Shown: positions 33,235 to 45,291, counted from the stretch's first letter. The stretch is 64,000 nucleotides of DNA from Candidatus Metalachnospira gallinarum (GCA_904378045.1 CAJFHC010000009.1:1-64000), one strand, 5' to 3'. Numbers and translations are program-made. Notes: generated from the sequence alone by a model not told the origin.

Positions 33235-33559
33235 GTAAAAATCCTCCTCAATATTAATAAATCAATTTTAACTTTTTTTGCGGAGATTTATTCCGGAATT
33301 TTAAATCACTTTGAGGATACTTTGGGTGAAAGCATAAAGAATAGTTAGAGTAATTGACAACACTTACGCCGGTTAAAATATTCATAGAGCGCTATAGCTA
33401 TAAAATGGAACGGATGTTTGCATAAGTTTTCTGTTCCCCTATACTTTATTTTTTTTATATGTTATACTTTTTATTGATTCAAGCGCATCAGAAAACATTT
33501 GTCCGGTCAGGCGGAAATTCCGCAGGATGGATCCGGGCTTTGATAAACGGAGGTGTATC
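33235..33559. other. Intergenic region between the recombinase and uvrB
   Basis: These 325 bp are AT-rich and hold no credible gene. TTGACA at 33354-33359 with TAAAAT at 33374 has too short a spacer (14 bp), and TATACT-like boxes occur near 33440-33470. The uvrB promoter probably lies here but cannot be fixed. Confidence 0.4.
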
Positions 33560-35548
33560 ATGGACAAACCGTTTAAAATACATTCAAAATTCAAGCCTAC
33601 CGGCGACCAGCCGCAGGCCATAGAAAAACTTGTGGAAGGCTTTAAGGAAGGGAAAAAATTTCAGACCCTTATGGGAGTTACAGGCTCGGGAAAGACGTTT
33701 ACGATGGCCAATATTATCGTCGGCCTGCAAAAGCCGACCCTTGTAATCGCCCACAACAAGACGCTTGCCGCGCAGCTCTATTCAGAGTTTAAGGAGATAT
33801 TCCCGGAGAATGCCGTTGAGTACTTCGTCAGCTACTATGATTACTATCAGCCGGAGGCCTATGTCCCCAGTACGGACACATATATAGAGAAAGATTCGGC
33901 CATAAATAACGAGATTGACAAGCTCAGACATTCGGCCACATCAGCCCTGTTTGAACGAAAGGATGTTCTTGTTGTTGCCAGCGTTTCCTGCATATACGGC
34001 TTAGGCGACCCGGAGGAATACAAAAATATGTCGCTCTCCCTCAGAACCGGCATGGAAAAGGAAAGGGACGAAGTGCTAAAGCGCCTTGTGGAGCTCCAGT
34101 ATAATAGAAACGAACTGGAATTTGAGCGAGGAACATTCAGGGTCAGGGGAGACGTTGTGGAAATTTTTCCCGTAGCCAACAGCGAAAGCGCCATAAGGGT
34201 GGAATTTTTCGGCGATGAGATAGACAGAATATCGGAGATAGACGTTGTAACCGGAAATGTTATAGGAACAAGGGAGCATGTGGTGATTTTCCCTGCCTCC
34301 CACTATGTCACGTCCAGCGACAAAATGCAGATAGCCCTCGCCAATATCGAAAAGGAGCTGGAAGAAAGGCTTGCCGAGCTGAAAAGGGACGACAAGCTGC
34401 TTGAGGCTCAGAGGCTTGAGCAAAGGACAAGATACGACATTGAGATGCTTTCGGAAATGGGATTCTGCACGGGAATAGAAAACTATTCAAGGCATTTGGA
34501 GCTGAGAGAGCCGGGAAGCCCTCCGGGAACGCTTTTGGACTTCTTTCCGAAGGACTTTCTTATTATAGCCGACGAGTCCCATGTTTCCGTTCCTCAGATA
34601 AGGGGTATGTATGAGGGCGACCGTTCAAGAAAGACAACCCTTGTGGAATACGGATTCAGGCTTCCATCAGCCCTTGACAACAGGCCGCTGAAATTTGACG
34701 AGTTTGAAAGCAAGATAAACCAGATGCTTTTTGTTTCGGCCACTCCGTCAAAATATGAGGCAGAACATTCGGAGCAGACCGTGGAGCAGGTCATAAGGCC
34801 CACCGGACTTCTTGATCCTGAGATAACGGTAAAGCCAATACAGGGGCAGATAGACGACCTTATAAGCGAGATAAACAAAACCGTTGAAAAGGGAAATAAG
34901 GTGCTTGTTACGACCCTTACCAAAAAGATGGCCGAAAGACTGACGGATTATATGAACGAAAACGGAGTCAGGGTAAGATACCTCCACTCGGACATAGATA
35001 CCCTTGAGAGGCTGGAAATAATAAGGGATCTTAGACTGGATAAATTCGACGTGCTTGTCGGAATCAACCTTCTCAGGGAAGGCCTTGACATACCGGAGGT
35101 GGCTCTTGTGGCCATACTGGACGCGGACAAGGAAGGCTTCCTGCGTTCTGAAACAAGCCTTATACAGACCATAGGCAGAGCGGCAAGAAACGCCGAGGGC
35201 AGGGTCATAATGTACGCCGACGTCATAACGGAATCCATGGACAGAGCCATTTCCGAGACGAACCGCCGCCGTGAGATACAGATGAAATACAACAGGGATC
35301 ATGGAATAGTGCCCCAGACAATAAAAAAGAAGGTCTATGATATTATACAGGCGACAAAAACCGTGGACGAAAAGCCTAAAAAAGGCTTGGCCAAGGATCT
35401 GGAGTCCATGAATATCAAAGAACTTTCAAAGGAAGCCGTAAAGACGGAAAAGGAAATGAGACATGCCGCCGCGAACCTTGAGTTTGAGAGAGCGGCGGAA
35501 CTGAGAGACAGGCTCATGGAGATCAAAAAACTTATGAATGGTGAATAA
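33560..35548 (+). CDS. uvrB: Excinuclease ABC subunit B
   Basis: A protein of 662 residues. UvrB is the DNA damage verification helicase of nucleotide excision repair. Walker A is GVTGSGKT. The beta-hairpin region [12 protein letters not shown], the DESH box ([15 protein letters not shown]), motif V/VI ([23 protein letters not shown]) and the C-terminal UVR coiled coil (about 625-660) are all present. ATG 33560 has ACGGAGG upstream. uvrA follows after one base. Confidence 0.98.
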   Translation: MDKPFKIHSKFKPTGDQPQAIEKLVEGFKEGKKFQTLMGVTGSGKTFTMANIIVGLQKPTLVIAHNKTLAAQLYSEFKEIFPENAVEYFVSYYDYYQPEAYVPSTDTYIEKDSAINNEIDKLRHSATSALFERKDVLVVASVSCIYGLGDPEEYKNMSLSLRTGMEKERDEVLKRLVELQYNRNELEFERGTFRVRGDVVEIFPVANSESAIRVEFFGDEIDRISEIDVVTGNVIGTREHVVIFPASHYVTSSDKMQIALANIEKELEERLAELKRDDKLLEAQRLEQRTRYDIEMLSEMGFCTGIENYSRHLELREPGSPPGTLLDFFPKDFLIIADESHVSVPQIRGMYEGDRSRKTTLVEYGFRLPSALDNRPLKFDEFESKINQMLFVSATPSKYEAEHSEQTVEQVIRPTGLLDPEITVKPIQGQIDDLISEINKTVEKGNKVLVTTLTKKMAERLTDYMNENGVRVRYLHSDIDTLERLEIIRDLRLDKFDVLVGINLLREGLDIPEVALVAILDADKEGFLRSETSLIQTIGRAARNAEGRVIMYADVITESMDRAISETNRRREIQMKYNRDHGIVPQTIKKKVYDIIQATKTVDEKPKKGLAKDLESMNIKELSKEAVKTEKEMRHAAANLEFERAAELRDRLMEIKKLMNGE

Positions 35549-35549
35549 A

Positions 35550-38381
35550 ATGGGAAAGAACATTATAGAAATAAGGGGAGCCCGCTCCCATAATCTTAAA
35601 AATATAGATTTGAATATCCCCAGGGAAAAATTTGTTGTATTTACGGGCGTGTCAGGCTCGGGAAAAAGCTCCCTCGCCTTTGACACGATTTACGCCGAGG
35701 GACAGAGACGGTATGTTGAGTCGCTGTCGTCCTACGCGAGACAGTTCCTCGGACAGATGGACAAACCCGACGTGGACTACATCGGAGGACTTTCTCCGGC
35801 CATAAGCATAGACCAGAAAACGACCAATAACAACCCGAGGTCTACCGTGGGAACGGTTACGGAAATATATGACTATCTTCGACTGCTCTATGCCAGAGCG
35901 GGAGTGCCGCACTGCCCAAAATGCGGAAGGGAAATAAAAAAGCAGACCGTTGACCAGATCGTAGATCAGATAATGAGATTTCCGGCGGACAGCAGGATAC
36001 AGATACTGGCTCCCGTCGTAAAGGGACGCAAGGGCGAGCATGTAAAGCTGCTGGAAGACGCGAGAAAAAACGGCTATGTAAGGGCGAGGATAGACGGGGA
36101 GATAATGGATCTTTCCGAGGATATTAAACTTGAAAAAAACAAAAAGCACGTCATTGAGATCGTCGTTGACAGGCTTAAGGTGAGAAACGGAATACAGCAG
36201 AGACTCACGGATTCCGTTGAGACGGCGTCTGCTCTTTCTGGCGGCGTTATCGTGGCGGATATAGTGGGCGGCGAAAGCGTGACGTTCAGCGAGAGCTTTG
36301 CCTGCCCGGACTGCGAGATAAGCATTCCGGAGATAGAGCCGAGATCGTTTTCGTTCAATAACCCGAGCGGAGCCTGCCCCGAGTGTTCCGGACTGGGAAT
36401 GATGCGCAAATTTTCGCCGGAGCTTATAGTTCCTAACCAGTCCCTCAGCATATCTAAGGGAGCCATATCCGCTCCCGGATTCAATTCCATAGGAACGGGC
36501 GGAAGCATGAGCTCCGAACTTTTCAAGGCTCTTGCAAAGAAGTATAAATTCAGCCTTGACGTGCCGTTTTCAGAGCTGTCCGACGAAGTGAAGGACATTA
36601 TTTTTTACGGAACAAAGGGCGAAAAGGTAAGAATAGAATATATGAACGCCAGGGGGATAAGCTATTACGATTACAGTTTTGACGGAGTGATCGGAAACCT
36701 GCGCAGAAGATATAACGAGACCTCGGACGCTATGAAGGGCGAATACGAGCAGTATATGACGGAAATAAAATGTCCGGCCTGCGGAGGAAAAAGGCTCAAG
36801 CCGGAAATACTTGCCGTGACAGTCGGCGGAAAAAGCATTTCCGATGTAACGGATCTCAGCGTGGCTCAGGCAAAAAAGTTTTTTGAGGAGCTTAAGCTGA
36901 CCGGAAAGGAAGCCATGATCGCCGACAGGATATTGAAGGAGATAAACGCAAGGCTTGGCTTCCTTGTTGACGTAGGATTGGATTATCTTACGCTAAGCCG
37001 TTCCGCCGGCACGCTCTCCGGCGGAGAATCCCAGAGGATAAGGCTGGCGACACAGATAGGCTCCGGCCTTGTCGGAGTCGTTTATATACTTGACGAGCCG
37101 AGCATCGGTCTTCACCAGAGGGATAACGACAAGCTTATAGCGACTTTGAAAAATCTAAGGGATATGGGAAATACACTCATAGTTGTAGAGCACGACGAGG
37201 ACACCATGTACGCCGCAGATTATATTGTCGATATCGGCCCGGGAGCCGGAAGAAACGGCGGGGAAGTAGTGTGCGCGGGCACTGTGGACGACATAAAAAA
37301 ATGCGAAAACAGTGAAACGGGCGCGTATCTCAGCGGAAGAAAGAAAATAGAGGTTCCGGCGGTCAGACGAAAGGTGCAGGAGGGGAAATTCATAACCGTT
37401 AAGGGAGCGGCGGAGAACAACCTGAAAAATATAGACGTAAACATACCGCTTGGCGTATTCACCTGCGTGACGGGCGTATCAGGCTCGGGAAAGAGCTCCC
37501 TTGTTAACGAGATACTGTATAAGCGTCTGGCAAGGGATCTTAACTATGCCAAGATTTATCCGGGAAAGCACGAAGACATACTCGGAATAGATCAGCTTGA
37601 CAAGGTCATTAACATCGACCAGTCGCCCATCGGAAGGACGCCGAGGTCGAACCCCGCCACATATACCGGGCTGTTCGATCTTATCCGCGATCTTTACGCG
37701 CAGACAAACGAGGCCAAGATGAGGGGATATTCCAAAGGAAGATTCAGTTTCAATGTCAAGGGCGGAAGATGCGAAGCCTGCGGCGGAGACGGAATAATAA
37801 AAATAGAGATGAATTTCCTGCCGGATATATATGTTCCATGCGACGTATGCGGCGGAAGAAGATATAACAGGGAGACGCTGGAGGTTAAATACAAGGGAAA
37901 GAATATATCGGATGTACTTGATATGACCGTTGAGGAAGCGCTTGAGTTTTTCGACAATATACCAAGGATAAAAAGCAAGCTGCAGACGCTTTATGACGTT
38001 GGTCTTTCCTATGTTCAGCTCGGGCAGTCGTCAACGACGCTTTCCGGCGGAGAGGCCCAGAGGGTCAAGCTGGCCACGGAGCTGAGCAGAAAGAGCACCG
38101 GAAAGACAATGTATATTCTTGACGAGCCGACGACGGGACTGCACACATCAGATGTTCACAGGCTCATAAACATACTTCAGAGGCTGGCTGACGGAGGCAA
38201 TACCGTTGTCGTCATAGAACATAACCTTGATGTCATAAAGACGGCGGATTATATAATCGATCTTGGTCCCGAGGGAGGGGACGGCGGCGGAGAAATAGTC
38301 GCCTGCGGAACTCCGGAGGAGATAGCCGGAATAAAGGAGTCATATACAGGCAAATATCTAAAAAAATATCTAAAAAAATAG
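35550..38381 (+). CDS. uvrA: Excinuclease ABC subunit A
   Basis: A protein of 943 residues with two ABC ATPase halves. The first Walker A is [14 protein letters not shown]. Signature [12 protein letters not shown] and the Walker B region [12 protein letters not shown] follow; the second half has [25 protein letters not shown] and [12 protein letters not shown]. Zinc fingers are visible as CPKCG and CPDC/CPEC in the first half and CEACGGDG...CDVCGG in the second. It locates DNA lesions and loads UvrB. ATG 35550 follows GGTGA, one base after the uvrB stop, indicating coupling. The last residues contain a short repeat ([10 protein letters not shown]). Confidence 0.98.
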   Translation: MGKNIIEIRGARSHNLKNIDLNIPREKFVVFTGVSGSGKSSLAFDTIYAEGQRRYVESLSSYARQFLGQMDKPDVDYIGGLSPAISIDQKTTNNNPRSTVGTVTEIYDYLRLLYARAGVPHCPKCGREIKKQTVDQIVDQIMRFPADSRIQILAPVVKGRKGEHVKLLEDARKNGYVRARIDGEIMDLSEDIKLEKNKKHVIEIVVDRLKVRNGIQQRLTDSVETASALSGGVIVADIVGGESVTFSESFACPDCEISIPEIEPRSFSFNNPSGACPECSGLGMMRKFSPELIVPNQSLSISKGAISAPGFNSIGTGGSMSSELFKALAKKYKFSLDVPFSELSDEVKDIIFYGTKGEKVRIEYMNARGISYYDYSFDGVIGNLRRRYNETSDAMKGEYEQYMTEIKCPACGGKRLKPEILAVTVGGKSISDVTDLSVAQAKKFFEELKLTGKEAMIADRILKEINARLGFLVDVGLDYLTLSRSAGTLSGGESQRIRLATQIGSGLVGVVYILDEPSIGLHQRDNDKLIATLKNLRDMGNTLIVVEHDEDTMYAADYIVDIGPGAGRNGGEVVCAGTVDDIKKCENSETGAYLSGRKKIEVPAVRRKVQEGKFITVKGAAENNLKNIDVNIPLGVFTCVTGVSGSGKSSLVNEILYKRLARDLNYAKIYPGKHEDILGIDQLDKVINIDQSPIGRTPRSNPATYTGLFDLIRDLYAQTNEAKMRGYSKGRFSFNVKGGRCEACGGDGIIKIEMNFLPDIYVPCDVCGGRRYNRETLEVKYKGKNISDVLDMTVEEALEFFDNIPRIKSKLQTLYDVGLSYVQLGQSSTTLSGGEAQRVKLATELSRKSTGKTMYILDEPTTGLHTSDVHRLINILQRLADGGNTVVVIEHNLDVIKTADYIIDLGPEGGDGGGEIVACGTPEEIAGIKESYTGKYLKKYLKK

Positions 38382-38458
38382 GCTTAAAACATTGAAAATA
38401 GTGATTTTTTCTCTCTTTTGTTGTATAATTAGCTATACTTTATCAGGGAGTGAAAGCT

Positions 38459-39169
38459 ATGGGAGTGGGAGACAGGCTGAGAGAAGCCAGAAAAGCGAGA
38501 AATTGGAGCCAGTCAGATCTTGCGGACAAACTTGGCATAAGTTTAAACAGCATCGCAAATTATGAAAGAGGAGTCAGCTTCCCAAAGGAGGACTATCTTT
38601 ATAAGATAATGAATCTGCTTCAGCTTGAGCCGAATTATCTTTTTCAGGACAGCATAGACAGGGAGTTTTGGGAAGAAGAAAGGCAGATCCTTAACATATA
38701 TCGCCTCCTTGACAGAAAACGAAGGCGTTTTGTTGAGTATGTCATTACGCATGAGTCGGAAAGCGAAATAGAGGAAGAGCTTATCACAAAAAGCGCGGTC
38801 TACAGATACCTTTGTCTCGAACTTAATGATGGGACAAACGGAAGGCTAAGACTGCCAAACGACTCTGAAAAGAAGAAAAAGGTGAAAAGGCTACCCAACG
38901 CCGACCTGCTCGTATTGATCAGGGGAAGCGCTGAGCCTTCGCTCTATGACGGAGATTATATTTCCGTGAAATACACTTCTGATATAAATTATCTTGGCTG
39001 GGGACTGTTCAATCTGGACGGACATGCCTGTATAGCCATAAAAAAGAAAGACGGGCTGTATACTATTTTCGGAAAGCTTGTCGATCAGGACAGGCTGTTT
39101 AAAAAGCCGGTGCTGTACGGAAAGATAATAGGCATACACAGAGTTTCCCGTCTGCATCATAAAGTATGA
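38459..39169 (+). CDS. XRE-family regulator with S24/LexA-like domain
   Basis: A protein of 236 residues. The N-terminal HTH_3 domain (about 4-60) has the pattern RNWSQSDLADKLGISLNSIANYERG. The C-terminal part (about 135-232) resembles the S24 peptidase fold of LexA and phage CI repressors, with RGSAEPSLYDGDY aligning to the catalytic-serine region and IAIKKKDG to the lysine strand. Such proteins are typically SOS-cleavable or ligand-responsive repressors. No prophage lies beside it; it sits directly after uvrBA. GGGAG lies eight bases before ATG 38459. Autocleavage is not proven because the usual Ala-Gly cleavage site is not obvious. Confidence 0.8.
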   Translation: MGVGDRLREARKARNWSQSDLADKLGISLNSIANYERGVSFPKEDYLYKIMNLLQLEPNYLFQDSIDREFWEEERQILNIYRLLDRKRRRFVEYVITHESESEIEEELITKSAVYRYLCLELNDGTNGRLRLPNDSEKKKKVKRLPNADLLVLIRGSAEPSLYDGDYISVKYTSDINYLGWGLFNLDGHACIAIKKKDGLYTIFGKLVDQDRLFKKPVLYGKIIGIHRVSRLHHKV

Positions 39170-39174
39170 AATAT

Positions 39175-39211
39175 GGTTCCGTTTGGCGGACATAAACCGC
39201 CGAACGGAACC
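39175..39211. terminator. Shared hairpin between convergent regulator and amidase genes
   Basis: A 15-bp stem (39175-39189 with 39197-39211, one G-T pair) has a 7-nt loop. T runs are weak on both sides, but its position between convergent stop codons supports a bidirectional terminator. Confidence 0.6.
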
Positions 39212-39217
39212 TTCTGC

Positions 39218-39961
39218 TTATAAGGATAGGCTTATATATTCCGAAAAAGCGAATCCGGCCGTTCCGTTATGATACACGCTGTACCATGGGCCGCTTTGCC
39301 CAAGGACGGCAACCTCGGAGCCGTTTGGAACGACTGAATTTATATCCGAATCCGATGAGGGATATTCCCGGATATTCAGATTACCGCCGTTTGTTTTGAC
39401 GACGGCGGGTCTCGCCGAGGTGAACGGAATAAATGGCAGGCCGAAATATTGTGTAAGAGAGAGGACGAGATTTGAGGCTATTTCACCTAAATTGTTTTTT
39501 ATCCATTCCTCATCTGAAATGTTGTCGTGATAGGCGACCTCCACAAGAACGGCCGGAGCCTTTGTCCTTTTGACCTCGCCTATGCCGGTGGTGGGAACGG
39601 CGTTTACAAGCTCGGGATCAGGATAGATCTGTCTGAGATTGGAAGCTATTATTTCCGCCGCTTCATAGCCTTTTACGCTTCTTGGATAGTAATATACGTC
39701 CGAGCCGCGGAGCTGTCCCGACAGATATTCCGGCGCGGCGTTGGAATGGAGAGCGAGATGGAGATCATAGTTTCCCTCATTGGACTGTCTTATGGACGAG
39801 GCTGCCGTCATTTCCGGCGTGTTCCTGACAAAATTTATGCCGCTGGAAAGAAGATAGGGCTCCATAAAATCTGCAAGAAGGTTCATATACTCCTCCTCGG
39901 TTCCGCCTCCGGCATAAATGTTGAATTCCTGTGTGGACGGGCTTAAATATATTTTTGGCAT
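39218..39961 (-). CDS. N-acetylmuramoyl-L-alanine amidase with SH3-like domain
   Basis: A protein of 247 residues. The Amidase_3 zinc-hydrolase domain (about 1-180) shows the opening IYLSPSTQE, the catalytic-site region LALHSNAA and the late motif PAVLVEVAYHDN with its glutamate. The C-terminal bacterial SH3-like domain (about 188-245) has NLNIREYPSSDSD. It would cleave the amide between muramic acid and the peptide stem. No signal peptide or membrane helix is present, unlike most secreted amidases. Release on lysis or a sporulation role are possibilities. AGGAACC precedes the ATG on the minus strand. Confidence 0.85.
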   Translation of the reverse strand: MPKIYLSPSTQEFNIYAGGGTEEEYMNLLADFMEPYLLSSGINFVRNTPEMTAASSIRQSNEGNYDLHLALHSNAAPEYLSGQLRGSDVYYYPRSVKGYEAAEIIASNLRQIYPDPELVNAVPTTGIGEVKRTKAPAVLVEVAYHDNISDEEWIKNNLGEIASNLVLSLTQYFGLPFIPFTSARPAVVKTNGGNLNIREYPSSDSDINSVVPNGSEVAVLGQSGPWYSVYHNGTAGFAFSEYISLSL

Positions 39962-40015
39962 GGTTCCTCCGAATTTTTTGGTTACTATATGTATATTATG
40001 ATGTTTAAATATATA

Positions 40016-40044
40016 TAGACTTTGGAGACGTAAAATTATATAAT
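40016..40044 (+). promoter_or_regulatory. Promoter of the membrane protein-fbp-mutS2-mreB run
   Basis: TAGACT at 40016-40021, a 17-bp spacer and TATAAT at 40039-40044. The arrangement and hexamers are the same as at the pta promoter. Confidence 0.55.
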
Positions 40045-40078
40045 TAAAGATATAGCTTAAGAAAGGATATACGTTGAA

Positions 40079-40888
40079 ATGCTTATAGATGAAATAAGAA
40101 AAAAAGAAAAGGTGTCCGTGGCGGAGAGTCTTGTCATAGGTTACGCGGCCATAAGAAGCAATATTACGGCCGTGCTTTTTGTGCTGCTTATCATATATTT
40201 TCCGATCAATCTGCTCAGCGGATACATATCGCTGTCAATGAGTAACATCGGAGCGAGCATAGACCTTACGTCCATACTTTCAAGCCCGGAAATGATAGAG
40301 GAATTTGTGAGGACTCCCGAATATATGAGTCTTTTAAGACAGAATCTGGCGGGAACTCTGACCGATATGATACTGTTTCCCTTTGGAAGCATGGCAGTCA
40401 TATATTTGACAAAGGAGATGCTTGAGGGAAAGGCCGCGCCATATACGCAGGCGCTGTCAGCCGCGTTTTCAAACGCAGCAAGGTTCCTCGCGTCGCTTAT
40501 TGTTTTCACTATATGCGTATCGCTGCTTACGCTGCTTGGAATAATACCAGGACTGTTTATCGCCGTTGTATGGAGCTTTTACATACAGGCGATAGTGCTT
40601 GACGACTGCGGCGGCATAAAATCGCTTGGACGAAGCAGAGAGCTTGTAAAGGGCAGATGGTGGAGGACGCTGTTTTATATAATCGTTTTTTATATACTCA
40701 ACTATGCCATATCATATATAGTCGGAGTCATATTCGCCTTTATGCCGTTTTCATATTTTACGATAGTGCTTTCTGGCTTGATACTTTCGTTTATCAATAT
40801 GATATTTATTGCCGCAAAAACGGTAATATATATAAATTATCAGGGGAATACAGGAGTTAAAACCGATAACAAACAAATAAGACAGTAA
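40079..40888 (+). CDS. Polytopic membrane protein of unknown function
   Basis: A protein of 269 residues with about six hydrophobic segments (near 30-52, 100-118, 140-175, 200-222 and 225-258). [30 protein letters not shown]-type stretch near residues 180-208 resembles the membrane domain found beside glycerophosphodiester phosphodiesterases (YciC/GlpM-like 'stage' membrane proteins). No catalytic motif is seen. It precedes fbp by 14 bp and may share its transcript. Confidence 0.65.
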   Translation: MLIDEIRKKEKVSVAESLVIGYAAIRSNITAVLFVLLIIYFPINLLSGYISLSMSNIGASIDLTSILSSPEMIEEFVRTPEYMSLLRQNLAGTLTDMILFPFGSMAVIYLTKEMLEGKAAPYTQALSAAFSNAARFLASLIVFTICVSLLTLLGIIPGLFIAVVWSFYIQAIVLDDCGGIKSLGRSRELVKGRWWRTLFYIIVFYILNYAISYIVGVIFAFMPFSYFTIVLSGLILSFINMIFIAAKTVIYINYQGNTGVKTDNKQIRQ

Positions 40889-40902
40889 CAGGAGGAGACA
40901 AT

Positions 40903-42885
40903 ATGCCGGAGTTGGAAAGAGAATTTACGGACGAGGAGTTTAAATATCTTAACCTTCTTGCCAAACAGTACCCGAACATCACGAGCGCCAGTACGGAGAT
41001 AATAAATCTTCAGGCCATACTCAATCTTCCAAAGGGAACGGAGCACTTTATTTCAGACATACATGGCGAATACGAGGCTTTCAGCCATGTACTCAGAAAC
41101 GCTTCGGGAGTTATAAAAAACCATATTACATATATTCTCGGCGCAAGTCTCAGAGAGTCGGAAAAAAAGACCCTCGCAACTCTCATATACTATCCGGAGC
41201 AGAAACTGGAGGAAATAAAAAAGACCGAGAAGGATATGGACGACTGGTACAGAATAACCCTGCACCGGCTTGTCACGATTTGCAAGGTCATTTCCGCGAA
41301 ATATACGCGCTCAAAGGTCAGAAAGGCCCTGCCGCCGGATTTCGCCTACATAATCGAGGAGCTTCTCCACGAGGACAGCGCCGGCGAGGATAAGGAGATG
41401 TACTATAACCAGATAATCGAGTCCATAATAAGGCTTGACCAGGCCGACAGGTTCATTACTGCCATTTCCAAGCTCATACAGAGACTTGCCATAGACAGGC
41501 TCCATGTTATCGGCGACATATATGACAGGGGTCCCAGAGCCGCCAAGATCATGGACATTCTGGAAGACTATCATTCGGTTGACATACAGTGGGGAAACCA
41601 CGACATAAGCTGGATGGGAGCGGCGGCCGGATGCCAGGCGCTTATATGCAACGTCATAAGGATACAGGCGAGGTATTGCAACCTTGACACCATTGAGGAA
41701 GATTACGGAATAAATCTTATCCCCCTTGCCACATTCGCCATGGAAAAGTACGCCGACGACCCTTGCACATATTTTATGCCTAAAAATTCCGACGCCGATG
41801 CGCTCAGCGACAAGGAAGTAGTACTTACGGCAAAAATGCATAAGGCGATTTCCGTAATGCAGTTCAAGATGGAAGCCCAGATAATAAAAAGACATCCTGA
41901 ATTTATGATGGACAACAGGCTGCTTTTAGACAAAATAGATTACGAAAAGGGAACAATAACAATTAAGGGAGAGGAATATCCTCTCAGAGACACTAATTTC
42001 CCCACCATAGATCCGAAGAATCCGTTTGAGCTTTCAGAGGAAGAGCAGAGCGTCATGGATAAGATAAAATCCTCGTTCGTGAACAGCGGAAAGCTCCAGA
42101 GGCATGTCAGATTTATGTTCAGCAACGGAAGCATATACAGCGTGTTCAACTCAAACCTTCTTTTCCACGGATGTATACCTATGAACGAGGACGGAAGCCT
42201 TAAAGAAGTGCTGTTCAGAGGAAAGAGACTTAAAGGCAAGGATTATATGGACGCTGTTGAGAGAGCTATGAGGGAAGGATATTACACAAGACCGCACAGC
42301 GAGACAAAGAGAGAATGCCTTGACCTTATATGGTACCTTTGGTGCGGAGAGAATTCGCCGTTGTTCGGCAAGGACGCCATGACGACATTCGAGAGATATT
42401 TCGTAGAGGACTCAAAAACACATAAGGAAAATAAAAACCCGTATTACGAGAAACGAAACACCGAAAAAGTATGCAGGGACATACTTGAGAACTTCGGACT
42501 TGATCCCGACAGATCCCACATAATAAACGGACACGTTCCGGTTCAGGTCAAAAAGGGAGAGAGCCCCATCAAGGCGAACGGAAAGCTTTTTGTGATAGAC
42601 GGCGGTTTTGCTAAGGCTTACCAGAAAGAAACCGGAATAGCCGGATATACGCTTATTTATAACTCACATGGACTTGTTCTTGTATCGCACGAGCCCTTCG
42701 AGTCCAGAGACAAAGCCATAGCCGAGGAAAAGGACATTCATTCCTCAACCGTGGCCCTTCAGTATTCCCAGGCGAGGATAAGGGTCGCCAATACGGACGT
42801 AGGAAGGGAAATCAAGAAAAACATCAGCGAGCTTGAAAAGCTGATGTATGCCTACAGGAGCGGTCTCATAAAAGAAATAAAATAA
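40903..42885 (+). CDS. fbp: Fructose-1,6-bisphosphatase, class III
   Basis: A protein of 660 residues of the Firmicutes-specific FBPase class 3, a calcineurin-like metallophosphatase unrelated to the common class I enzyme. Metal-binding motifs are [19 protein letters not shown] and [10 protein letters not shown]; later motifs include [12 protein letters not shown] and DGGFAKAYQ. It hydrolyses fructose 1,6-bisphosphate in gluconeogenesis, opposing glycolysis; the aldolase fba lies 3.5 kb downstream. AGGAGG precedes the ATG. Confidence 0.96.
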   Translation: MPELEREFTDEEFKYLNLLAKQYPNITSASTEIINLQAILNLPKGTEHFISDIHGEYEAFSHVLRNASGVIKNHITYILGASLRESEKKTLATLIYYPEQKLEEIKKTEKDMDDWYRITLHRLVTICKVISAKYTRSKVRKALPPDFAYIIEELLHEDSAGEDKEMYYNQIIESIIRLDQADRFITAISKLIQRLAIDRLHVIGDIYDRGPRAAKIMDILEDYHSVDIQWGNHDISWMGAAAGCQALICNVIRIQARYCNLDTIEEDYGINLIPLATFAMEKYADDPCTYFMPKNSDADALSDKEVVLTAKMHKAISVMQFKMEAQIIKRHPEFMMDNRLLLDKIDYEKGTITIKGEEYPLRDTNFPTIDPKNPFELSEEEQSVMDKIKSSFVNSGKLQRHVRFMFSNGSIYSVFNSNLLFHGCIPMNEDGSLKEVLFRGKRLKGKDYMDAVERAMREGYYTRPHSETKRECLDLIWYLWCGENSPLFGKDAMTTFERYFVEDSKTHKENKNPYYEKRNTEKVCRDILENFGLDPDRSHIINGHVPVQVKKGESPIKANGKLFVIDGGFAKAYQKETGIAGYTLIYNSHGLVLVSHEPFESRDKAIAEEKDIHSSTVALQYSQARIRVANTDVGREIKKNISELEKLMYAYRSGLIKEIK

Positions 42886-42903
42886 TCGGAGACAGATCTT
42901 AAA

Positions 42904-45291
42904 ATGAATGAAAAAGCATTAAAAACACTTGAATATACAAAAATAAGGGACAGACTTGCGTCTTTCGCTATCTCCGCTATGGGGAAGGAAAAATGCGCGA
43001 ATCTTATGCCCATGTCCGATATGCCGTCCATATCAAGGGAGCAGAATGAGACGACGGAGGCCGTGAATATGGCTCTTAAAAAAGGCCGTCTGCCGCTGGG
43101 AGGCATTAAGGATATAAGGCCGCAGCTTGGAAGGGCGGTTGCCGGAGGAACGCTCGGAATCGACGAGCTTATGGCCGTCGGTGAATTCCTTTATGTATGC
43201 AGAAAGGTAAAAAACTATGCCAAACAGGAAAATAAAGCCGACGTGTTCCCGGTGCTTGAAGACTACTTCAATGTGGTGAAACCGATAACCTCGGTTGAAA
43301 ACGAGATTACAAGATGCATACTCAATGAGCAGGAAATAGCCGACGACGCCAGCAGCGGACTCAGAAGCGTAAGAAGGGAGATCCGCAGCGCCAACGGCAG
43401 TATAAGAGACAAGCTCAATACAATAATATACTCGGCGGCGTATAAGACCATGCTTCAGGACTCGGTAATAACAATAAGGAACGACAGATATTGCGTGCCG
43501 GTCAGGGCCGAATATCAAAGCAGTTTCCCCGGAATGGTACACGACCGCTCTAATACGGGCTCTACCGTATTTATGGAACCAACGGCCGTCATACAGCTTA
43601 ACAACAAGATAAAGGAGCTCCAGGCCAGGGAGAAAGAGGAAATAGAAAAAATACTCGCCTCCCTTTCGGCGCTTGTGGCTGAAAACGCCGACGTTATGGA
43701 GGCTGATATGTCGGTCATAGCGCATCTTGATTTCGTTTTCGCCAAAGCCGAGCTTTCGCTTAAAATGAACGGCAGTGAGCCGAAGCTGAATACCAACGGA
43801 ATAATCGACATAAGAAAGGGCAGACATCCGCTTCTTGATGAAAAGGAGGTCGTGCCCATAGATATAAACATCGGCAGGAACTTTAACACGCTGCTGATTA
43901 CCGGCCCGAATACAGGAGGAAAGACCGTTGCGCTTAAGACATTGGGACTGTTCACGCTTATGGGTCAGGCGGGACTGCACATACCGGCCTTTGACAGCTC
44001 GGAGCTGGCGGTGTTTGACGATGTGTTCGCCGATATTGGCGATGAGCAGTCCATAGAGCAGAGTCTGAGCACGTTTTCGGCTCATATGACGAACATAGTA
44101 AGGATACTGGACGACGTCACGCCTAACTGCCTTGTGCTTTTCGACGAGCTGGGAGCGGGCACCGACCCTACAGAGGGAGCGGCGCTTGCTATGGCGATCA
44201 TACAGCACCTCCACAATATGAATGTCAGGACGGCGGTAACGACCCATTATAGCGAGCTTAAGGTATACGCTCTGTCAACCGATGGTGTGGAAAACGCCTG
44301 CTGCGAGTTCAATGTGGACACGCTCAGGCCGACATATAAGCTGCTTATCGGAATACCGGGAAAGAGCAACGCCTTCGCTATTTCAAAAAAACTCGGGCTT
44401 CCTGACTTTGTCATCGACAGCGCGAAAAATTTTATCAGCAGTGAAAACGTCAAATTTGAGGATGTCATTACCGACCTTGAGATAAGCAAGAAATCCGTCA
44501 TCTACGAACAGGAGAGGGCGGAGCAGTACCGCAAAGAGGCCGAAAGACTTAAAAACGATGTTGAGGAACAGAAGAGAAAGATAAACGAGCAGAAGGAAAA
44601 AATACTTGCCGACGCCAGACTTGAAGCAAGAAACATATATCAGCAGGCTAAGGAAGAATCCGACAGGATAATAAAGGAGCTCAACAGGGCCGGAAGGGAA
44701 AAGGCCGGACAGAACAAGCTCAACGAAAAGAGGGCGGAGCTTAAGAGCAGGGTATCTGAGGCGGACGAACTCATAGAAAAATCCAGGAAAAAGAAAGTTT
44801 CATCCGTTAAGCCGATAAAACAGCTTAAGCGCGGAGACAGCGTATATATCATATCCTTCGACAGAACGGGAGAGGCGCTGTCCGAGCCGGACTCCAACGG
44901 AGATGTTATGGTTCAGACCGGAAATATGAAAATAAAGGTGCCGCTTTCCGAGCTGAGCTATTATGACGCCCCGAAAGAAAAAGAGCCTAAAAACGCCAAG
45001 AAAAGCGTTTCACTCGGCGTCAAGGCGGGAAAGAGCCAGTTTATACTTCCCGAGATCGACTGCCGCGGACAGACCGTGGAGGAAGGTATCGGCAACATTG
45101 ATAAGTATCTTGACGACGCTTATCTTGCCGGGCTTAAAACGGTTACAATTATACACGGCAAAGGCACGGGAGTGCTTCGTGATGCAGTGCAAAGATATTT
45201 GAAAAGGAATCCGCATGTCAAGAGCTTCCGTCCCGGCGTATATGGCGAGGGAGAAATGGGAGTTACGGTGGTGGAACTTAAGAACTCGTAA
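42904..45291 (+). CDS. mutS2: Endonuclease MutS2
   Basis: A protein of 795 residues. The MutS core and clamp (about 1-310) are followed by the ABC-type ATPase (about 310-520) with Walker A GPNTGGKT and FDELGAGTDPTEG. A long coiled coil (about 520-640) is followed by a KOW-like linker and a C-terminal Smr nuclease domain (about 720-795) with DCRGQTVEEG and IIHGKGTGVLRDAV. MutS2 acts against homologous recombination and in ribosome rescue rather than mismatch repair. The Smr motif is intact. Confidence 0.97.
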   Translation: MNEKALKTLEYTKIRDRLASFAISAMGKEKCANLMPMSDMPSISREQNETTEAVNMALKKGRLPLGGIKDIRPQLGRAVAGGTLGIDELMAVGEFLYVCRKVKNYAKQENKADVFPVLEDYFNVVKPITSVENEITRCILNEQEIADDASSGLRSVRREIRSANGSIRDKLNTIIYSAAYKTMLQDSVITIRNDRYCVPVRAEYQSSFPGMVHDRSNTGSTVFMEPTAVIQLNNKIKELQAREKEEIEKILASLSALVAENADVMEADMSVIAHLDFVFAKAELSLKMNGSEPKLNTNGIIDIRKGRHPLLDEKEVVPIDINIGRNFNTLLITGPNTGGKTVALKTLGLFTLMGQAGLHIPAFDSSELAVFDDVFADIGDEQSIEQSLSTFSAHMTNIVRILDDVTPNCLVLFDELGAGTDPTEGAALAMAIIQHLHNMNVRTAVTTHYSELKVYALSTDGVENACCEFNVDTLRPTYKLLIGIPGKSNAFAISKKLGLPDFVIDSAKNFISSENVKFEDVITDLEISKKSVIYEQERAEQYRKEAERLKNDVEEQKRKINEQKEKILADARLEARNIYQQAKEESDRIIKELNRAGREKAGQNKLNEKRAELKSRVSEADELIEKSRKKKVSSVKPIKQLKRGDSVYIISFDRTGEALSEPDSNGDVMVQTGNMKIKVPLSELSYYDAPKEKEPKNAKKSVSLGVKAGKSQFILPEIDCRGQTVEEGIGNIDKYLDDAYLAGLKTVTIIHGKGTGVLRDAVQRYLKRNPHVKSFRPGVYGEGEMGVTVVELKNS

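Noticed and set aside
43033-44247. Minus-strand frame of 404 codons opposite mutS2
   Set aside because: Fully inside a conserved gene and without protein-like features.
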